Assembly: GCF_003815035.1 (NCBI RefSeq)
Contig: NZ_RKRK01000002.1
Span: 124,001-188,000 of the forward strand
Length of the DNA stretch: 64,000 nt
Direction of reading: 5' to 3'
Source: Abyssicoccus albus
GTDB lineage: Bacteria > Bacillota > Bacilli > Staphylococcales > Abyssicoccaceae
The notes beneath the pieces are model-generated. The model saw only the letters and a program-made list of their open reading frames with translations, did not search any database and had not been told where the DNA came from. A program made the position numbers and the translations under genes. Positions 16,084-24,406 of the stretch are shown here, piece by piece (position 1 is the first letter of the stretch; each line of letters opens with the position of its first letter).

Positions 16084-17808
16084 ATGTTAAAGGAATTTAT
16101 GAAGTATTATTTGCCTTATAAAAAATTATTTCTATTAGACTTTGGTTCAGCAGTGCTCGTCGGATTGCTGGAGTTATTATTTCCGCTCATGACGAGTATA
16201 TTTATTGATGAACTATTACCAACAGAAGATTGGAAGTGGATTGTCATTGCGGCGATCAGTTTATTAATTGTCTATTTGATCGAAGGTGTATTTAAGTTTA
16301 TTGTGACATATTGGGGGCATATGCTCGGGACGAATATTGAACGAGATATTCGAAATGAATTGTATTCACATTTACAGAAACTGAATTTCAGTTTCTATGA
16401 TAAAAATAAGACGGGTAAACTTATCGGACGGTTAACGAATGATTTAATGGATATCGGTGAAGTTGCACATCACGGTCCAGAAGATTTATTCGTGGCATTA
16501 ATGACGTTGTTGGGTGCCTTCGTCATATTATTGACGATTGATGTAAAGCTTGCACTAGTGACTTTCACCATCATTCCAATCATCTTCTTTGTGACGATAT
16601 TTTTTAATCAAAAGATGGGCCGTGCGTTTAAGGCGTTGTTTAAAAATGTTAGTCGATTCAACGAAGTGATCAGCGATAATATCGGTGGGATTCGACTTGT
16701 ACAAGCGTTTACGAATGAGAAATATGAATTAGAGCAATTTAAAGAGACGAATGACGCATTTCGACAGACGAAGTTAAAGGCCTATAATTTTATGAGTTGG
16801 AATACGACGATATCACATATTTCGCAGAAAGCGACATTAATCATTGTACTCATTTTAGGGAGTTATTACGTGTTGCACGGTGAATTATCTTATGGTGGAT
16901 TTGTTGCGTTCATCATGATTACGAATGTATTGTTTGAACCACTTCGTGCAATCAATTTGATGATAGAGATGTTTCCAAAAGGATACGCAGGGTTTAGTAA
17001 TTTTAGAGAAATCATGGAGATTGAACCTGAAATTCAAGATTGCGATGGGGCTATAGAGCTGACGGGTGAAATTGAAACGATTGAATATGATCACGTACAA
17101 TTTAAGTATGACGAGCAGCATGTGTTGAATGATATTTCATTTAAGATTAAACATGGTGAACAAATTGCACTCGTTGGACCAAGTGGTGGCGGGAAGTCTA
17201 CCATCTGTTCATTGCTTCCAAGATTTTATGCACCATCAAGTGGAGACATACGCATTAACGGTACATCGCTAGAGCGGTTTACGTTGAAATCGCTTCGTTC
17301 GTATATTGGAATCGTTCAACAAGATGTATTTTTATTCGCTGGGACTTTACGAGAGAACATCGCCTATGGGCATCCAGATGTTGATGATTCTGACATTATG
17401 AAGGCTGTCGAATATGCCCAGTTAAAATCGTTTGTTGATGGATTGGAAGAAGGGTTAGACACAATCGTAGGAGAACGCGGGACGAAATTATCCGGTGGTC
17501 AGAAACAACGTGTGTCGATTGCAAGAATGTTTATAAAAAATCCACCAATTATTATATTAGATGAAGCGACGAGTGCATTAGACGTTGCAACGGAGCATAA
17601 AATTCAACAAGCATTCGATTTATTAGCAAAAGGCCGTACGTCGCTCGTCATCGCACACCGACTTTCAACGATTAAAGGTGTTGACCGTATTTTATATATC
17701 GAAGAAGGTCGTATTGTCGAACAAGGCACACACGACGAATTGATGAACTTAAAAGGACGATACTATGCATTGTATATGACTCAATTTGAGCATTTAACTG
17801 TTGAATGA
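16084..17808 (+). CDS. ABC exporter, fused membrane and ATPase domains (Sav1866/MsbA type)
   Basis: 574 residues from the ATG at 16084 (RBS TGGAGG), the first with a ribosome site. Six membrane helices fill about residues 1-320. The ATPase domain then shows Walker A G-P-S-G-G-G-K-S-T, signature L-S-G-G-Q-K-Q-R, Walker B I-I-I-L-D-E-A-T-S and the H-loop A-H-R-L-S-T. This half-transporter layout works as a homodimer and typically exports lipids or drugs. It sits alone downstream of the met terminator; no specific substrate can be read from context. Confidence 0.9.
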   Translation: MLKEFMKYYLPYKKLFLLDFGSAVLVGLLELLFPLMTSIFIDELLPTEDWKWIVIAAISLLIVYLIEGVFKFIVTYWGHMLGTNIERDIRNELYSHLQKLNFSFYDKNKTGKLIGRLTNDLMDIGEVAHHGPEDLFVALMTLLGAFVILLTIDVKLALVTFTIIPIIFFVTIFFNQKMGRAFKALFKNVSRFNEVISDNIGGIRLVQAFTNEKYELEQFKETNDAFRQTKLKAYNFMSWNTTISHISQKATLIIVLILGSYYVLHGELSYGGFVAFIMITNVLFEPLRAINLMIEMFPKGYAGFSNFREIMEIEPEIQDCDGAIELTGEIETIEYDHVQFKYDEQHVLNDISFKIKHGEQIALVGPSGGGKSTICSLLPRFYAPSSGDIRINGTSLERFTLKSLRSYIGIVQQDVFLFAGTLRENIAYGHPDVDDSDIMKAVEYAQLKSFVDGLEEGLDTIVGERGTKLSGGQKQRVSIARMFIKNPPIIILDEATSALDVATEHKIQQAFDLLAKGRTSLVIAHRLSTIKGVDRILYIEEGRIVEQGTHDELMNLKGRYYALYMTQFEHLTVE

Positions 17809-17855
17809 TCGTCATCCATTGTAAGATGAAATTATCATAAAGAGAAGGTGATTGT

Positions 17856-18251
17856 ATGACGAAAACAATATATTTCTTATGCACAGGCAATTCTTGTCGT
17901 TCACAAATAGCTGAAGGATTTGGTAAAAAATACTTACCAGATTGGGATGTTTATTCTGCAGGGATTGAAGCACACGGCGTCAATCCGAATGCGGTTAAAG
18001 CAATGAATGAAGTAGGGATTGATATTACTGATCATGAGTCTAGTGTCATTGACCCTGAAATTTTAAATAACGCAGACTTAGTCGTTACACTATGCGATCA
18101 TGCGAAAGACGTGTGTCCAATTACACCATCACATGTTCGAACTGAACATTGGGGATTCCAAGACCCAGCCGGTGGCGACTGGACATTGTTCCAAACTGTA
18201 CGCGATCAAATTGGTGAAAAGATTAAGTCATTTGCAGAGAGTGAGGGATAA
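17856..18251 (+). CDS. arsC: Arsenate reductase, thioredoxin-coupled (low-molecular-weight phosphatase fold)
   Basis: 131 residues, the usual length of pI258-type ArsC. The P-loop C9-T-G-N-S-C14-R-S carries the nucleophilic Cys, and L-C-D-H-A-K-D-V-C supplies the two resolving cysteines of the disulfide relay. It reduces arsenate to arsenite in the cytoplasm at the expense of thioredoxin. No arsR or arsB is adjacent, and a GNAT gene begins two bases after the stop, so it is outside a classical ars operon. Confidence 0.9.
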   Translation: MTKTIYFLCTGNSCRSQIAEGFGKKYLPDWDVYSAGIEAHGVNPNAVKAMNEVGIDITDHESSVIDPEILNNADLVVTLCDHAKDVCPITPSHVRTEHWGFQDPAGGDWTLFQTVRDQIGEKIKSFAESEG

Positions 18252-18253
18252 AG

Positions 18254-18529
18254 ATGAACGATTTAAATATACAGCATATCGATCGTAAATTTTACATCGG
18301 GACAGAGTCAGAACGTGAAGCAGAGCTTGATTATGAAGTAAAAGATCAAACGTTAATCGCAACGCATACTTATGTATCACCGAATCGACGTGGTGAAGGG
18401 ATTGCAAAAGCGCTCGTTGAAGCATTAATTGAATATGCTCGTGAGCACGGATATAAGATTCAACCCGTTTGTTCTTACGTCGTTGATTATTTTGAACAAC
18501 ATGAAGCTGAATTAGAAGATGTTCGATAA
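18254..18529 (+). CDS. Small GNAT-type N-acetyltransferase (YjdJ-like)
   Basis: 91 residues. It matches the short GCN5-related family that includes YjdJ/YidJ, with the acetyl-CoA loop S-P-N-R-R-G-E-G-I-A-K-A-L-V and the family ending P-V-C-S-Y-V-V-D-Y-F. The ATG follows GAGGGATAAAG, almost abutting arsC, so the two form an operon. The substrate is unknown. Confidence 0.82.
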   Translation: MNDLNIQHIDRKFYIGTESEREAELDYEVKDQTLIATHTYVSPNRRGEGIAKALVEALIEYAREHGYKIQPVCSYVVDYFEQHEAELEDVR

Positions 18530-18535
18530 ATAATG

Positions 18536-18575
18536 ATAAGGACTAGACATCCAGATGTCTAGTCCTTATTTTTGT
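18536..18575 (+). terminator. Terminator after arsC-GNAT
   Basis: A 15-bp stem starts ATAAGGACTAGACAT and has a 3-nt loop; a T-run follows. Confidence 0.9.
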
Positions 18576-18580
18576 AAAAT

Positions 18581-18623
18581 AAGACTACAGAATTGATGTA
18601 AGAAGATAAAACTGTAGACTTAA
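18581..18623. repeat. Short dispersed inverted repeat, CTACAG family, copy 1
   Basis: AAGACTACAG ... ACTGTAGACTTAA over 43 bases. The arms CTACAG / CTGTAG pair around 21 nt. A second copy of the same length and flanks lies at 32445-32487. Both sit in convergent gaps beside a terminator. Confidence 0.65.
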
Positions 18624-18624
18624 A

Positions 18625-19848
18625 TCACTCTTCATTGCTTGGGTATATGTTTGGTACTTGATGTCCAAATAATAGAATGCTTAAAATGAGTAATCCACTC
18701 GCACCGAACAATACATAATGAAGAGGAATATACGTGTAAAGCATACCGAAAGCGATTAATCCTAACGGAATGACGAACATTGCAATCATCGATACGACAC
18801 TAAACATACGACCTTTCATATGCTCTTCAACTTGATTGTGTAAATAAATTTGGAACGGTGTATTTTGTACAACCATCGTGAGTCCTAATATGAATGTAAT
18901 GATTGCATATACTATCGTCATCAATGTCACATTCATTGAAATAAAATAAGGAAAACTAAAGGATACAAGTACCAAAGCGACGACAAATTGCCCACCGACA
19001 AGTGAATTTTTTAACTTCAGTTGCTTTGAGATTTTGCTCACAACCAAACCGCCAATAAACATTCCCGTCATTAAACTTCCTTCAACGATTCCGAGTCGAT
19101 GTGCTCCGAGTGAGAAGTCTTCCATAAATATTTTCGGAATACCCGCAGTGACTGAACTGAATAATAAATTCGCAGTCATAGCGATGACGAGCATTGCGCG
19201 AATGACTTTATGCTTTAATACATATTGAAACCCTGCTTTAATTTCTTTGAACATGGACTGAGATGGTTGGATTTGTGATTGTTTCTCATCATGTTTAAAA
19301 TTAATCAATAATATGAGAATCATCGATATACATTCCGTAATCAACACGGTAATGACAAACAGTTTGAATGGAACAAACGCGAACATGAAGCCACCGACAA
19401 TCGGAGATAAAATATTAACACCTGTCATAATCGATTGTCGAAGTGGAATAATGACATTGACTTCATCTTCGTAGAGGATCCGCTTCATACTCGTTAAAAT
19501 ACTGTTCTGAATGATCGAGTCGATTAAATTTAAAAGGGTAATCACAATGGCCAACAAGATGAAATGTGGAGATGGCCATATGAGATAAAGAATTAACGAT
19601 AGTACACTGACCGTTTGACTGATCGTGATAATCTTTTGGTTGTTTAAAAAATCAGATATGTATCCAATGAACGGTTGGGCTAACGTCCCAACAAGCATAG
19701 AAATTGCGAGTACAATCGTGTATGCAAATACCGATTGAGTCACGTCATATATGTATAGTGTGGCGCCGAACATAAAGATACTAGACCCAAGTTTAGAGAG
19801 TAAATCAAACGATAATAACTTATAAAACGTTCGACTATATTTGAACAT
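18625..19848 (-). CDS. MFS transporter (MFS_3 exporter type)
   Basis: 407 residues with about 12 membrane segments. The ATG at 19848 is preceded by AAGGAGG. The sequence resembles the enterobactin-exporter/macrolide-efflux branch of the major facilitator superfamily, with G-Y-I-S-D-F in the loop after helix 2 and R-M-F-S-V in the central loop. It is monocistronic and divergent from aroD. Substrate not deducible. Confidence 0.78.
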   Translation of the reverse strand: MFKYSRTFYKLLSFDLLSKLGSSIFMFGATLYIYDVTQSVFAYTIVLAISMLVGTLAQPFIGYISDFLNNQKIITISQTVSVLSLILYLIWPSPHFILLAIVITLLNLIDSIIQNSILTSMKRILYEDEVNVIIPLRQSIMTGVNILSPIVGGFMFAFVPFKLFVITVLITECISMILILLINFKHDEKQSQIQPSQSMFKEIKAGFQYVLKHKVIRAMLVIAMTANLLFSSVTAGIPKIFMEDFSLGAHRLGIVEGSLMTGMFIGGLVVSKISKQLKLKNSLVGGQFVVALVLVSFSFPYFISMNVTLMTIVYAIITFILGLTMVVQNTPFQIYLHNQVEEHMKGRMFSVVSMIAMFVIPLGLIAFGMLYTYIPLHYVLFGASGLLILSILLFGHQVPNIYPSNEE

Positions 19849-19975
19849 GTTAACCTCCTTTTGACGTTTATTATTATCATTCTACCATTTTTTGAATATG
19901 GTCAATTTTCAGAAATGAATATCGATATCCATATTAAATCGATTTATGATATAGTGTAAAAATGAGGTGAAATGT

Positions 19976-20737
19976 ATGCTAAATCCAAAGCTCCACATCG
20001 GAGAAGGACATTCGAAAATTGTTGTGTCACTTCTTGGAGAAAATTTAGAAAAACTATCAAGACAAATAAAAGATATATTAAGCAGTCATAGATATGTAGA
20101 TATTGTAGAACTTCGTGCAGACTATTTTAGTGATGAGACGTTAGCGAATTTAGAACAATTTTTGACGGCATTGCAAGAAGAATTGAATGGTATTCCGATT
20201 CTATTTACATATAGAACGAAAGGTCAAGGAGGTCATGGCGATTATAGTAGTGATGAATATTTCGAATTACTACAACGTGCAATACAGCACCCTGCCATTG
20301 AGCTTGTTGATATTGAGATGCTCATGTATGATGATATCGTGAAACCTTTGATCGATTTAAGTCAAAGTGAAGCAGTAGGTGTCGTGTTAAGTTATCATAA
20401 CTTTGAATACACACCGAAGTTCAAAGAATTAATGGCAATTTATACGTCGATGCAAGAAATGGGTGGTGACATTTTGAAAGTTGCTGTCATGCCTGAAACA
20501 GGTCATGACGTCCTAGTTTTATTGCAAGCGGTCTTTGAAGCAAAACAACAAGTATCACAATATATCGTAGGGATTTCAATGTCTGAACTCGGCAAAATTA
20601 GTCGAATAGCAGGCGGTGTCTTCGGTTCTTGTATTACATTTGGAGCGATTACAGAAAGTGCTGCACCAGGACAACTACACGTCGATATATTAAAGAATCA
20701 ATTGGAAATGTATGAGGGGAGTCAACATGAATCTTAA
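19976..20737 (+). CDS. aroD: 3-dehydroquinate dehydratase, type I
   Basis: 253 residues from the ATG at 19976, which has GAGGTG 6 nt upstream. It catalyses the third shikimate step. The type I active site is visible: the Schiff-base lysine in G-G-D-I-L-K-V-A-V, the catalytic His in S-Y-H-N-F, and the substrate loop E-L-R-A-D near the N-terminus. Its end overlaps the nitroreductase start by 11 nt. Confidence 0.95.
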   Translation: MLNPKLHIGEGHSKIVVSLLGENLEKLSRQIKDILSSHRYVDIVELRADYFSDETLANLEQFLTALQEELNGIPILFTYRTKGQGGHGDYSSDEYFELLQRAIQHPAIELVDIEMLMYDDIVKPLIDLSQSEAVGVVLSYHNFEYTPKFKELMAIYTSMQEMGGDILKVAVMPETGHDVLVLLQAVFEAKQQVSQYIVGISMSELGKISRIAGGVFGSCITFGAITESAAPGQLHVDILKNQLEMYEGSQHES

Positions 20738-21266
20738 AGACGCAATTTTAAATAGAAGAAGTATCAAGATATTTGGAGAGTCAACGATTGACGTTGACGT
20801 CGTTAAACAGGCGATTAATTCAGCAATATATGCACCGAATCATGGTGTACGTGAACCTTGGCATATAAAGTATGTCCAAAAAGAACAGTTGGAACAATAT
20901 GCTGAACAAGTTGGAGATATCGCATTCAAAGGCGATGAACAGAAGAAGCGTAATCATGCATCGAAGCTATCAATGCTCGGTGGGATTTTAGTTGTATCAG
21001 TTGATCGCGATGTACGTCAGAAGCAACATCATGAGAATTTGATGGCTGGTGGTGCGTTTATGCAAAACTTAATGCTTTTGCTACACGCTGAAGCCGTTGG
21101 AACATGTTGGCATACACCAGGTTACATGTTCACGCCAGAGTATTATCAAATGATGAATATCTCAAGTGATCAAGAGATCATTGCAGAGTTGTATTTGATG
21201 GATGTCAATGATGATAACAGTTCAGAACGTTCTAATGGGTATGATGATATCGTTGAGACGTGGTGA
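20727..21266 (+). CDS. Nitroreductase-family flavoprotein (YdjA-like)
   Basis: 179 residues from the ATG at 20727 (RBS GAGGGGAG inside aroD). FMN-binding features are R-R-S-I-K near the N-terminus, N-H-G-V-R-E-P-W and the C-terminal half G-T-C-W-H-T-P. The short length places it with the minimal YdjA-type proteins. It probably reduces quinones or nitro-compounds with NAD(P)H; the physiological substrate is unknown. The aroD-nitroreductase pairing is also found in staphylococci. Confidence 0.85.
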   Translation: MNLKDAILNRRSIKIFGESTIDVDVVKQAINSAIYAPNHGVREPWHIKYVQKEQLEQYAEQVGDIAFKGDEQKKRNHASKLSMLGGILVVSVDRDVRQKQHHENLMAGGAFMQNLMLLLHAEAVGTCWHTPGYMFTPEYYQMMNISSDQEIIAELYLMDVNDDNSSERSNGYDDIVETW

Positions 21267-21282
21267 TAATGTGTTGAATTCC

Positions 21283-21314
21283 ATCAACAAAATTGATGGA
21301 GTTGTAGATGGAAT
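21283..21314. repeat. Short dispersed repeat, ATCAACA family, copy 1
   Basis: 32 bases beginning ATCAACAAAATTGATGGAGT. They match 27 of 32 positions in a second copy at 53081-53112. CCATCAA / TTGATGG forms a small hairpin here. The copy lies just before a bidirectional terminator in a convergent gap. Confidence 0.65.
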
Positions 21315-21330
21315 ACGAAACGACACAACA

Positions 21331-21366
21331 AAAACGAGCGATGCAAACTTTGCATCGCTCGTTTTT
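21331..21366. terminator. Bidirectional terminator
   Basis: AAAACGAGCGATGCAAA pairs with TTTGCATCGCTCGTTTT, with A- and T-runs on both sides, between the convergent nitroreductase and thioredoxin genes. Confidence 0.93.
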
Positions 21367-21373
21367 CGTCATA

Positions 21374-21691
21374 TTACAAGTGTGCTTGTAAAAATGTTTC
21401 AACTTGTTCTTTCGTTTTGGCATCGCGTGAATGTAAATGAGCGATTTTGTCTCCGTCTTTGAAGATTAATAAACTTGGAATCCCCATCACTTCATAATCT
21501 TGAGCTGGTTCCATCAGTTCATCGCGATTCACTTCATACCATTCGTAGTCATTATATTGTTCTACAACAGGTCCGATAAAGTTATTTAATACTGTGCAAT
21601 CTGGGCACCATGTTGCATAGAACTTAATGATGACAGGTTGTTCTGATTGAATGATGTCGTTAAATTGACTTAATTCTTTAATCTCTTTCAT
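21374..21691 (-). CDS. Thioredoxin-like protein
   Basis: 105 residues from the ATG at 21691 (RBS GGAGGG); an upstream ATG at 21709 precedes the ribosome site. The active site is W-C-P-D-C rather than the canonical W-C-G-P-C, preceded by K-F-Y-A-T. The cis-proline loop G-I-P-S-L is intact. It likely acts as a thiol-disulfide reductase. It is a single-gene unit. Confidence 0.85.
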   Translation of the reverse strand: MKEIKELSQFNDIIQSEQPVIIKFYATWCPDCTVLNNFIGPVVEQYNDYEWYEVNRDELMEPAQDYEVMGIPSLLIFKDGDKIAHLHSRDAKTKEQVETFLQAHL

Positions 21692-21779
21692 TTTGTTTCC
21701 CTCCATCATTTAAAATTTTTGATTTTCTGTTGAATAGTTTATAATTAAAATAAAGTTTTGACAAATGAAAGGATTGATA

Positions 21780-22142
21780 ATGATGTTAAAAGTATACGAA
21801 TTAAAGTCTTGTAGTACATGTAAGAAGGCGATCAAAACATTAGATGATCATGATATCCCTTATGAGCGAATTGACATTCGTGAAAACCCACCGACGATGG
21901 ATGTATTAACGCATGTCATTGGGTTAGATGATGTTGATCTAGATCAAATGTTGAATAAACGTGGCAATTCATATAAAGAATTAGGCTTGAAAGAGAAGTT
22001 AAGCGATATGGCGATGACGGATGTGTTGAAACTGATGGCGAGCGATGGGATGTTAATTAAGCGTCCGTTTGTCTATGATGGTGAGCAAGCATCGTTCGGA
22101 TTTAAAGAGTCTGAATTTACAAATAAATGGTTGAATCAATAG
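21780..22142 (+). CDS. ArsC/Spx/MgsR-family protein
   Basis: 120 residues. The thioredoxin-fold motif S-C-S-T-C-K-K-A is near residue 10, and the C-terminal part carries D-G-M-L-I-K-R-P-F-V of the ArsC family. It lacks the RNA-polymerase-binding features that I would need to call it Spx, so it is probably the uncharacterised reductase usually located before gcvH in staphylococci. RBS AAAGGA is 6 nt upstream; ATG 21783 is an equal alternative. Confidence 0.8.
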   Translation: MMLKVYELKSCSTCKKAIKTLDDHDIPYERIDIRENPPTMDVLTHVIGLDDVDLDQMLNKRGNSYKELGLKEKLSDMAMTDVLKLMASDGMLIKRPFVYDGEQASFGFKESEFTNKWLNQ

Positions 22143-22221
22143 TTAAAAAAGTTGCAAGTTGATATTTTTAATGTCACAATAAAATTGTAGTACATAAGGA
22201 TATTTGATGGAGGGGTTTAGT

Positions 22222-22602
22222 ATGAATACACCTGAGGAATTAAAATACTCTAAAGAACACGAATGGGTTAAAGTTGACGGAGATAAAGCGTATATCGGTA
22301 TTACTCACTTCGCTCAATCAGAGCTTGGTGATATCGTATTCGTTGAATTACCAGAGATTGGCGACTCTATAGAAAAAGAAGAGTCATTTGGTAACGTTGA
22401 ATCTGTTAAAACTGTTTCTGAATTATATGCTCCAATTTCTGGTGAAGTTGTTGCAATCAATGAAGAATTAGAAGATAGTCCTGAATTCGTGAATGAATCA
22501 CCTTATGATAAAGCATGGATTGTACAAGTATCTAATTTCAAGCAAGAAGAAATCGATGCATTAATGTCTGCTGCTGAATACAAAGAGATGACAAATGAAT
22601 AA
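22222..22602 (+). CDS. gcvH: Glycine cleavage system H protein (lipoyl carrier)
   Basis: 126 residues from the ATG at 22222 (RBS TGGAGGGG). The lipoylation lysine is Lys63 in V-E-S-V-K-T-V-S. In Gram-positive bacteria GcvH is also the relay on which octanoate is assembled and thiolated before lipoyl transfer, linking it to lipA at 42808. No gcvT or gcvP adjoins it, as usual for staphylococci. Confidence 0.96.
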   Translation: MNTPEELKYSKEHEWVKVDGDKAYIGITHFAQSELGDIVFVELPEIGDSIEKEESFGNVESVKTVSELYAPISGEVVAINEELEDSPEFVNESPYDKAWIVQVSNFKQEEIDALMSAAEYKEMTNE

Positions 22603-22608
22603 TAATAT

Positions 22609-22638
22609 AAGACTCTAGAGTGTATCTAGAGTCTTTGT
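22609..22638 (+). terminator. Terminator of gcvH
   Basis: AAGACTCTAGA / TCTAGAGTCTT stem with a 5-nt loop and a short T tract. Confidence 0.82.
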
Positions 22639-22678
22639 TATATCCGCTTCAAAATTCTATATAAAGGGTGATTAAGCA

Positions 22679-23089
22679 GTGAGTATTGTAAATAAAGTAC
22701 TAATTGTTGAAGGGAAATCCGACAAAAGAAGAGTAGAAGAAGTATTGTTAGAACCAGTAGACATTATATGTACGAATGGTACGATGGGTGTTGCAAAGTT
22801 AGATGCGATGATCGAAGAGTTATATGATAGACAAGTTTATATTTTATCCGATGCGGACTCTGAAGGACGCAAAATTCGTAAATGGTTCAAAAAGCATTTA
22901 AGTGAATCAACACATATATATATTGATCCTAAGTTTACAGAAGTCGGTCGTTGTCCAAGGGATTACTTGGCGAATGTATTAATGCGACATGAATTCTATG
23001 TAGATACAGGTTTTGTTTGGAAAGGAAAGTTTAAGTATCATGAACGACACGAGACAATTGAGCGATATATTAACGCATATTCAATCTAA
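22679..23089 (+). CDS. Small Toprim-domain protein
   Basis: 136 residues from a GTG start (GGGTG upstream). The Toprim motifs are V-E-G-K-S-D-K with the acidic residue near position 11, and L-S-D-A-D-S-E-G (the D-x-D motif) near residue 60. It resembles the nuclease core of RNase M5-like proteins but is shorter and alone. It probably acts on nucleic acid; the target is unknown. It overlaps the next gene by 50 nt, an unusually long overlap. Confidence 0.8.
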   Translation: MSIVNKVLIVEGKSDKRRVEEVLLEPVDIICTNGTMGVAKLDAMIEELYDRQVYILSDADSEGRKIRKWFKKHLSESTHIYIDPKFTEVGRCPRDYLANVLMRHEFYVDTGFVWKGKFKYHERHETIERYINAYSI

Positions 23090-23342
23090 TTCAACATGTT
23101 TTATCTTTGGCTATACTTCAATGTGTGGAACATGTCAAATGGCTGAACGCATGTTAAACATTGCATTAGACGTTCGTGACGTGCCGATCATTAAAGTGAA
23201 TTTGAATTACGTGCCACAATGGACTCAATCCAAAGAGATTCAATCGGTTCCAATTTTGATGCGTTTTGAAAATGGTGAATATGTAGAATTTATGACGAAG
23301 ATGGAAGGCGTGGTTAATATCGTGAACTTTCTATCTAAATGA
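23040..23342 (+). CDS. Thioredoxin-like thiol reductase
   Basis: 100 residues from the ATG at 23040. The active site is M-C-G-T-C, and the cis-Pro loop is S-V-P-I-L. It starts within the 3' end of the Toprim gene (RBS AAAGGAAAG inside that frame), so translation is coupled. Together with the thioredoxin-like protein at 21374-21691 it adds a second atypical CxxC protein to the region. Its partner is unknown. Confidence 0.78.
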   Translation: MNDTRQLSDILTHIQSNSTCFIFGYTSMCGTCQMAERMLNIALDVRDVPIIKVNLNYVPQWTQSKEIQSVPILMRFENGEYVEFMTKMEGVVNIVNFLSK

Positions 23343-23400
23343 GAATGAAATAATGTAAATGAAATTTTTTATTGACGCTATGCTAATAGGTTTTTTAGGT

Positions 23401-23438
23401 GTGTATTCATGGAGCCATGAATACACACATATTTTTTA
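23401..23438 (+). terminator. Terminator upstream of sufC
   Basis: GTGTATTCATGG / CCATGAATACAC, a 12-bp stem closed by AG (effectively a 6-nt loop), then a T-rich tract. It isolates suf transcription. Confidence 0.85.
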
Positions 23439-23518
23439 TTAAGGGAAATTAGATAATGATTAATAGTTTTAATTAACGTTAAAATTCGATATAATGAATA
23501 TAAATGTTTAAACACGTT

Positions 23519-23547
23519 TTGACTCTAGATTATAATTATTATAAAAT
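23519..23547 (+). promoter_or_regulatory. Promoter of the suf operon
   Basis: TTGACT (23519-23524), 17-nt spacer, TAAAAT (23542-23547), about 50 bases before sufC. No obvious operator was seen. Confidence 0.65.
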
Positions 23548-23600
23548 AGTGACGTGCGATTAAACAATATTGAATATATTATAATAGTGGAGGTATAGAT

Positions 23601-24374
23601 ATGGGTTCAACATTAGAAATTAAAGGGTTACACGTATCAATTGATGACAAGGAAATTTTGAAAGGTGTCGACTTAACAGTAAACCAAGGTGAGATTCATG
23701 CGGTTATGGGTCCTAACGGTACAGGTAAATCAACACTTGCTCAAGCAATTATGGGCCACCCTCGTTATGAAATCACTCAAGGTGAAGTATATTTAGACGG
23801 AGAGAACGTTTTAGAAATGGAAGTTGATGAAAGAGCGCAAGCTGGTTTATTCTTAGCGATGCAATACCCTTCTGAAATTTCAGGGGTAACTAACTCTGAC
23901 TTCTTACGTTCAGCGATGAATGCACAACGCGAAGAAGGTAACGAAATTAACTTAATGCAATTCATTAAGAAATTAGATAAAAACATGGAATTTTTGGAAA
24001 TGGATTTAGACATGGCGCAACGTTACTTAAACGAAGGATTCTCTGGTGGAGAGAAGAAGCGTAACGAGATTCTTCAATTAATGATGTTAGAGCCTAAATT
24101 TGCAATCCTAGACGAAATTGACTCAGGTCTTGATATCGATGCATTGAAAGTTGTATCTAAAGGCATCAATAAATTACGCGGTGAAGACTTCGGATGCTTA
24201 ATGATCACTCACTATCAACGTTTATTAAACTATATTACACCAGACTTCGTTCATGTTATGATGAATGGTCGTATCGTGAAATCAGGTGGTAAAGAGCTTG
24301 CAGAGCGTTTAGAAGCTGAAGGTTATGAGTGGATCAAAGAAGAATTAAATATTGAAGATGCATCAGTAGAATAG
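23601..24374 (+). CDS. sufC: Fe-S cluster assembly ATPase
   Basis: 257 residues; RBS GGAGG. Walker A is G-P-N-G-T-G-K-S-T, the signature F-S-G-G-E-K-K-R and Walker B F-A-I-L-D-E-I-D-S-G-L-D, the SufC variant of an ABC ATPase. It binds SufB and SufD to form the SufBC2D scaffold on which [Fe-S] clusters are built in the cytoplasm. It is first of the five-gene suf operon. Confidence 0.97.
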   Translation: MGSTLEIKGLHVSIDDKEILKGVDLTVNQGEIHAVMGPNGTGKSTLAQAIMGHPRYEITQGEVYLDGENVLEMEVDERAQAGLFLAMQYPSEISGVTNSDFLRSAMNAQREEGNEINLMQFIKKLDKNMEFLEMDLDMAQRYLNEGFSGGEKKRNEILQLMMLEPKFAILDEIDSGLDIDALKVVSKGINKLRGEDFGCLMITHYQRLLNYITPDFVHVMMNGRIVKSGGKELAERLEAEGYEWIKEELNIEDASVE

Positions 24375-24406
24375 TAAGTCAATTTAACAGTATAGGAGGA
24401 ATTAGT

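Noticed and set aside
21780-22142. Spx global regulator
   Set aside because: The CxxC and fold fit, but without clear RNA-polymerase-binding features the general ArsC/Spx/MgsR label is safer.
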